A DNA stretch of 64,000 nt from Chlorops oryzae (taxonomy: Eukaryota > Arthropoda > Insecta > Diptera > Chloropidae): NCBI GenBank assembly GCA_020466095.1, contig CM035806.1:4201363-4265362 (forward strand), written 5' to 3'. Positions 60,065 through 64,000 of the stretch are shown here, one piece after another (the stretch's first letter is position 1; each line of letters opens with the position of its first letter). The translations under genes and the position numbers were made by a program. Under the pieces are notes generated by a model that saw only the letters and a program-made list of their open reading frames with translations, ran no database searches and was not told the DNA's origin.

Positions 60065-61457
60065 TTACTTAGGGCGACGACCACGCCCACCACCGCCTGC
60101 AGTTTTTGGTTTTTTAGCACTTCCACCGGTTTTCTTATCCTCAGATTTTCGCTTCGGTGTTGGCGGATTTGTTGATGGCATCAATTTAAAGAAATTATCG
60201 AGTCGAACTTGTGTCTGTGTGTTCTTAGATTTCAATAGCTTTTTAGCGCCGCCTCGTACACGATCCTCACTGAATTGGCGATCGCCACAAAGGAACTTAA
60301 CCAAACCTTCCTCATCTGGCTCCGTCCATTTAAGCTGTAAAACGAAATAATTTTAATTTCATTGAACTTTCCACAAAATAAAGAAAAAACTCTTACCTCA
60401 ATTTCGTTTGGGTCTGTAACTTCTGGAGTTATGAAGAGATCACGAGCAACTTGATAATTCCAATTCTCTGGAACATTAAACTTCTTCTTATCAATGTTCT
60501 TCAGAACAGTTTCAATATCCCGATAAGTATTTATGAGCTCCACGGCACGTTTCGGTCCTATGCCCTTAATGCTATCGCAATAATCGCATCCAAGAAGAAT
60601 ACACAAATCAATAAACTAAAAAAAAAAAAAAAAGGGATCAATGAACGACTCGTTTAAAGATTTTTTGAGAGACAAACCTCCTTGCTTGTCAACTCGAATC
60701 CTTTTAGTATTTTTTCGTATGTGAATTCTTTCACAGGCATCTTACGTGCCTCACTAAAGGTCAAATGCCGCAATAGAGTATTGGATCCAAAAGTTAAAGC
60801 ATCCATATCCTCCGTTGCTGTTGCAAAACATTTTCCAGCTTTCACCAAAGCAGCGCACTGCGCTTCAGCTTCACATGGTGCATCAACATATGGAACGCCC
60901 ATCAATTTAAGCAACTCCTTCGCCTCACGCGCATGGTCCCTTGTTACGCGTACTAAACGCCGATTGAATTTATCCATATCCGCCTCATTGCCTGCCTCTG
61001 TTGCAACTTGCAGAGCCTTCTGAGCCTCTTCACGTCTCTCCGCACGCTTCGCCAATTCACCGGACTTCAAGTCTGGAGGTTTGCCTAAATCATTGCGTAT
61101 TATTTAGTTTGTATTGAAAACCGAAAAGAACTATGGGCCTTTACCATCAAAAACATAGACCGGCTTAATTCCATATTCAAGCATTCGAATCGTACGATAG
61201 AACATGCCCATAAGATGGGAAGTTGTCTCACCATCGACTGAAGTCAATTGGGCTCCATCGCTGCGCACTGCTATGAGGAACTGATACAAACACATAGAAG
61301 CATCGATGGCCACTTTTCGTCCTTTGGAGAAAGTCTTTAGCATTTTTTTTTTGTAACCCGAGTGATAATACATACCAAAGTAGTGCTTGATTTCGCTCTC
61401 TTTAATAGCGAATGGGGCAATATCCGCTATCAATTTCGAAAGCCCTAAAATCCCCAT
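60065..61457 (-). CDS. Fen1: Flap endonuclease 1
   Basis: Structure-specific nuclease that removes 5' flaps in Okazaki fragment maturation and long-patch base excision repair. Minus exons: 61457-61376, 61321-61145, 61084-60678, 60615-60397, 60334-60065; phases agree, 384 aa (fly 385). [15 protein letters not shown] start; acidic active-site residues in VAIDASM, VFDGK, EAEAQC, TEDMDAL and GCDYC; helix-two-turn-helix [15 protein letters not shown]-binding PIP box QVRLDNFF; basic tail ending GGRGRRPK. Intron 1 (54 nt) is in frame without stops, but the family has [12 protein letters not shown] without an insert, so it is spliced. Divergent from the gene at 62066 and tail to tail with IntS8. Confidence 0.97.
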
Positions 61458-61518
61458 GTTGTTTTGAAAATCCTTAATGCTGAAATGGCGCGAATATGTA
61501 TTAGTTCACGCAGCGCGG

Positions 61519-61526
61519 TAGAGATG
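61519..61526 (-). promoter_or_regulatory. Motif-7-like site upstream of Fen1
   Basis: CATCTCTA on the Fen1 strand matches core-promoter motif 7 (CAKCNCTR), 62 bp upstream of the Fen1 ATG, at the tip of the inverted repeat. ATCGAT cores (61591, 61928 and 61957) lie in the same element. Confidence 0.4.
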
Positions 61527-61820
61527 GGCAGACACACCGATATATCGAAACATCGGTATTTTCAAAGCGATGTATCGAAAAATCGATTCCTGATGATATG
61601 TTGGGAAAGTTTGGAAATTCGTTGGTTGTTTGAGTGTTGTCCTTGCTAAATATAAGCAAAGCCAATAACCTTTTCCAGTATAGAATACATGGCTCCTCAT
61701 GGCATTCGCAAATTGGGTTCGAGTCTTTGTGGGAATACTCTTTATATACTGGGGAAAAGGTTAGTGACTTTGGTTATATTTAGCAAAGACCAGCTCCAAA
61801 CAGCCATCTTTCCAAATTAT

Positions 61821-61881
61821 TTGGCTACTAATAGCCAGATCTCCTGATGACTTGGCTACTAATAGCCAGATCTCCAGATGG
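61821..61881 (+). repeat. Tandem duplication, 31-bp unit
   Basis: TTGGCTACTAATAGCCAGAT plus CTCC.GATG occurs twice in succession (61821-61851 and 61852-61881) with one mismatch. Confidence 0.9.
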
Positions 61882-62065
61882 ATACTACTTTAACTCACCA
61901 CACTGCTTTCCCTACATTTCATCAAGAATCGATATTTCGATAAATCGTTTGAAAATATCGATGTGTCGATATATCGTTTGAAAATGTCTAGAAACATCGG
62001 TAGTTTCTCACCTCTACAAGAAAAAGAAAGAAAAGAAAAATAGAAATTTTCCATAAGAGCGAAAG

Positions 62066-62858
62066 ATGTCGGCGGAAAAAGAGAAAACCGTTGAAAATAT
62101 GGTACGTAATGGAGGAAAAACAATTGTATTATTCAGAACAATTGACGATCTATATGGATTAAATGAAATAAAGTCGGGCATTGCATTATTTGCAAGAATA
62201 ATTTGTTTTCAATTAGTTGAGCGTGTCACTTTGCGCTTCCTTTCTCCCATTCGTAGTAAACATGGCGGCGTCAGTAGATTTTCTCTACACGTTAAAAAAA
62301 AAGTCAAGGCAGATTTTGTGTATCAAGCTAATGTGTTTTACGCGAAGTATGGAAATCGTGATCTTGATTTTTGGAGTTTTCTTTTTCTTTTTCTCGGTTA
62401 ATTGTGCATTGCGGATAATGAAAAGTGTCAATTGGAATTCGGAGTGTCTTTTGTCGCAGTGTATTCTGCATTTCTTTTCGGACTTGTGTTTGTTTTGTAG
62501 TTTGTTGCGTACAGATTTTCGCGCGCGCCTTTCTTTCGTTGAAGTTTGGTGTGAATGAGTGGATAGAGAAATAAGGCGATGTGCTTATATGTGTGTGCGG
62601 CCAAGAATAGCAGCACAGAGAGAATCGGAAAAACAAAAAAAAATATAAAACAAGATACGACATAACCATACACATTATTTTGATCTATATCAATTTATTA
62701 TTTTTACGTTATGCAGGAAGAAATAAAAAGCGCTAAAGTCGAGGATGAAGCCGTAGCTTCTGAGAAGCCAAAAGCAGAAAATGAAGAAAAGGAAAATGGT
62801 GATAAGGAAGCTGCAACAACGGAAGATTCTGATAAGAAACCAAAAACCCAAAATGCAG
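62066..62858 (+). CDS. First two coding exons of an acidic, charged protein (3' partial)
   Basis: Exon 62066-62101 (MSAEKEKTVENM, phase 0 donor GTACGT) and exon 62717-62858 (EEIKSAKVEDEAVASEKP onward, donor GTGAGA, phase 1) join in frame to 59 codons of Glu/Lys/Asp/Ala-rich, presumably disordered sequence. The rest of the gene lies beyond the window. Highly charged N-termini of this kind occur in chromatin proteins such as DEK, which is a guess only. The open frame continuing past 62101 is intronic. Confidence 0.6.
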
Positions 62859-63309
62859 GTGAGAGCTTTCAATTGTCCAATTCCGATTAAATCAAGTTAG
62901 CTCCCTATTTGAAAAAATTTTATAGCCATACGGTGACATATTTAATTTAGCCGACGCTTATGCTTATAGCGTCGATGGTAAAGCAAGCTAAAGCGATGGT
63001 ATAATGCGTTTTCAATGATAGGCGGGGCGGTTCAAAACCTGCGCTGGGTCTTTCAAAAAAAAAAAAAAAAGCTTTTTTCTATTTCCGGTCATCCTTGTGT
63101 CTAAATGCTTCTGACAGATTTTAAAATGTTTGACGCATTGTTCAAATCAAGGTACATAAAAAAGTTCGTTTTTCATAGTTTATCTCGTCCTCGTCATATG
63201 GGATTGGTAAACTTCCCAAGCATGAATACATTTCTTTTTTTGGAGCTTTTATAAGATAAAATTCAATCATTTTGTTTTTAGTTGTATCCTTAAACTCCAT
63301 GAAAAACGC

Positions 63310-63346
<37 letters not shown>

Positions 63347-64000
63347 TTTTTATGGTAGAACCTATATACTCGTATTCTTTAAGTTTCTCGGCTACGGTAC
63401 TACAGAGCTTTCAACACCCTTATGCAAACTAGCCTCTAAGGAGGTAAGCAGAATCAAAACGATTTTGTTTGGAACACTAGCGTTCGACATCGTCCATGTG
63501 ATAAATACACTCCCTAAAGGAAGATTGGTGCCATGGCGAGTAGTCCTCCAGTATAGGAAAAAGAACTAGTGCACGTGCCACCTAACTAGTGGCATGATCA
63601 ATTCTCCGCGCGGGCGATAAAATTTGGAAGAAAGGTATAATTCGAAACTTCAAAAAATGTAAAGGAAGAAAAACGCTTGCAACAAACTCTTAAAAATTCC
63701 TCATAGGTTTTAAATTTGAACTATTAATTCAACAAAAAATAATTCGGCATTCGTTCTGGAATTGAACCTGGGCCCTTCGGACTATGAGGCGCACGCACTA
63801 CTCACTCTGAGCTATGACAGCCCGGACCGCTCCCCATTCTATTAACGAAGCATGCCAAATGCACTGGATTGGCCCCGTTGTCACTACATCTGCAACAGTT
63901 CAAACGCGAGTTTCGATTTTCGAAGGACACCTTCGTGTTAAATTTGCATTGGTGGGGAAATTGTGAGCAAGTAGTACTGTTGATTTGGGGAGACCTTAAA
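62859..64000. other. Intron of the partial gene
   Basis: No further exon is visible. Holds poly(A)/poly(T) runs (63054-63070, 63312-63343) and a tRNA-derived SINE-like segment (63500-63825). Confidence 0.5.
63751..63824 (-). repeat. tRNA-derived SINE-like head
   Basis: On the minus strand box A-like TAGCTCAGAGTG and box B-like GGTTCAATTCC are at tRNA spacing. Acceptor and anticodon stems do not pair well, so it is read as a SINE head or pseudogene. The box A/box B pattern is the same as in the two heads near 35.4-35.7 kb, but the sequences differ. Confidence 0.6.

Larger units (their letters stand above)
61519..62019. mobile_element. Inverted-repeat element in the Fen1 divergent promoter
   Basis: Arms 61519-61605 and 61920-62019 mirror each other imperfectly: TAGAGATGGGCAG against CTCACCTCTA, CGATATATCGAAACATCG, TATTTTCAAA and ATCGATTCCTGATGA. 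Between them a second pair (TTGCTAAATATAAGCAAAGCC against GGTTATATTTAGCAAAGA) and a 31-bp tandem duplication are seen. It fills nearly all of the 608-bp space between the two divergent start codons. Confidence 0.6.

Noticed and set aside
62102..62716. Continuation of the 62066 ORF, and other ORFs up to 62675
   Set aside because: A good donor follows codon 12 and the next exon has the matching acidic composition; the in-between frames look intronic.

Overview
The window is nuclear DNA from a higher fly (Diptera, Brachycera, probably Schizophora). The evidence is AT-rich sequence, many 50-110 bp GT-AG introns, very TE-rich large introns, an irritans-type mariner close to Himar1, and genes whose order of domains and exon structure match Drosophila orthologues. 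I cannot name the species; a tephritid or calyptrate fly is plausible. One run of 100 Ns (54665-54764) is an assembly gap.

Genes, left to right: (1) Tret1, the facilitated trehalose transporter (+, 1948-8945; its most 5' exon lies outside the window), with an internal alternative first exon at 7106 for a short isoform. (2) Prosalpha5, 20S proteasome alpha-5 (+, 14113-14896). (3) cnk, connector enhancer of ksr, a Ras/MAPK scaffold (-, 21284-15263), tail to tail with Prosalpha5. (4) A bifunctional uridine-cytidine kinase-like gene with a C-terminal UPRT domain (UCKL1 type; +, 25040-40146), with two phase-compatible first exons and a 9 kb intron. (5) A cluster of three Lifeguard/TMBIM (Nmda1-type) genes: a short divergent one (+, 43115-43864), a copy with a disrupted proline/glutamine-rich N-terminus (-, 47188-46120) and an intact one (-, 54411-51330). 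(6) IntS8, Integrator subunit 8 (+, 56070-59935, 14 exons). (7) Fen1, flap endonuclease (-, 61457-60065), tail to tail with IntS8. (8) The first two coding exons of an unidentified acidic, charged protein (+, 62066-62858), divergent from Fen1.

Between and inside the genes lie nested non-autonomous DNA transposons (MITEs). Many can be delimited by terminal inverted repeats (TIRs) plus target-site duplications (TSDs): 8-bp (hAT-like), TTA/TAA (PIF/Harbinger-like) and TA (Tc1/mariner/pogo-like). There is also one mariner with a frameshifted transposase, two truncated LINEs and three tRNA-derived SINE heads.

The genes are mostly housekeeping or signalling genes and form no single pathway. The most interesting aspects are the nested TE archaeology, TE-like inverted repeats within about 60 bp of the IntS8 and Fen1 start codons that carry matches to housekeeping core-promoter motifs, the decaying TMBIM cluster, and the repeated acidic/phospho-site module in the long Tret1 N-terminus.
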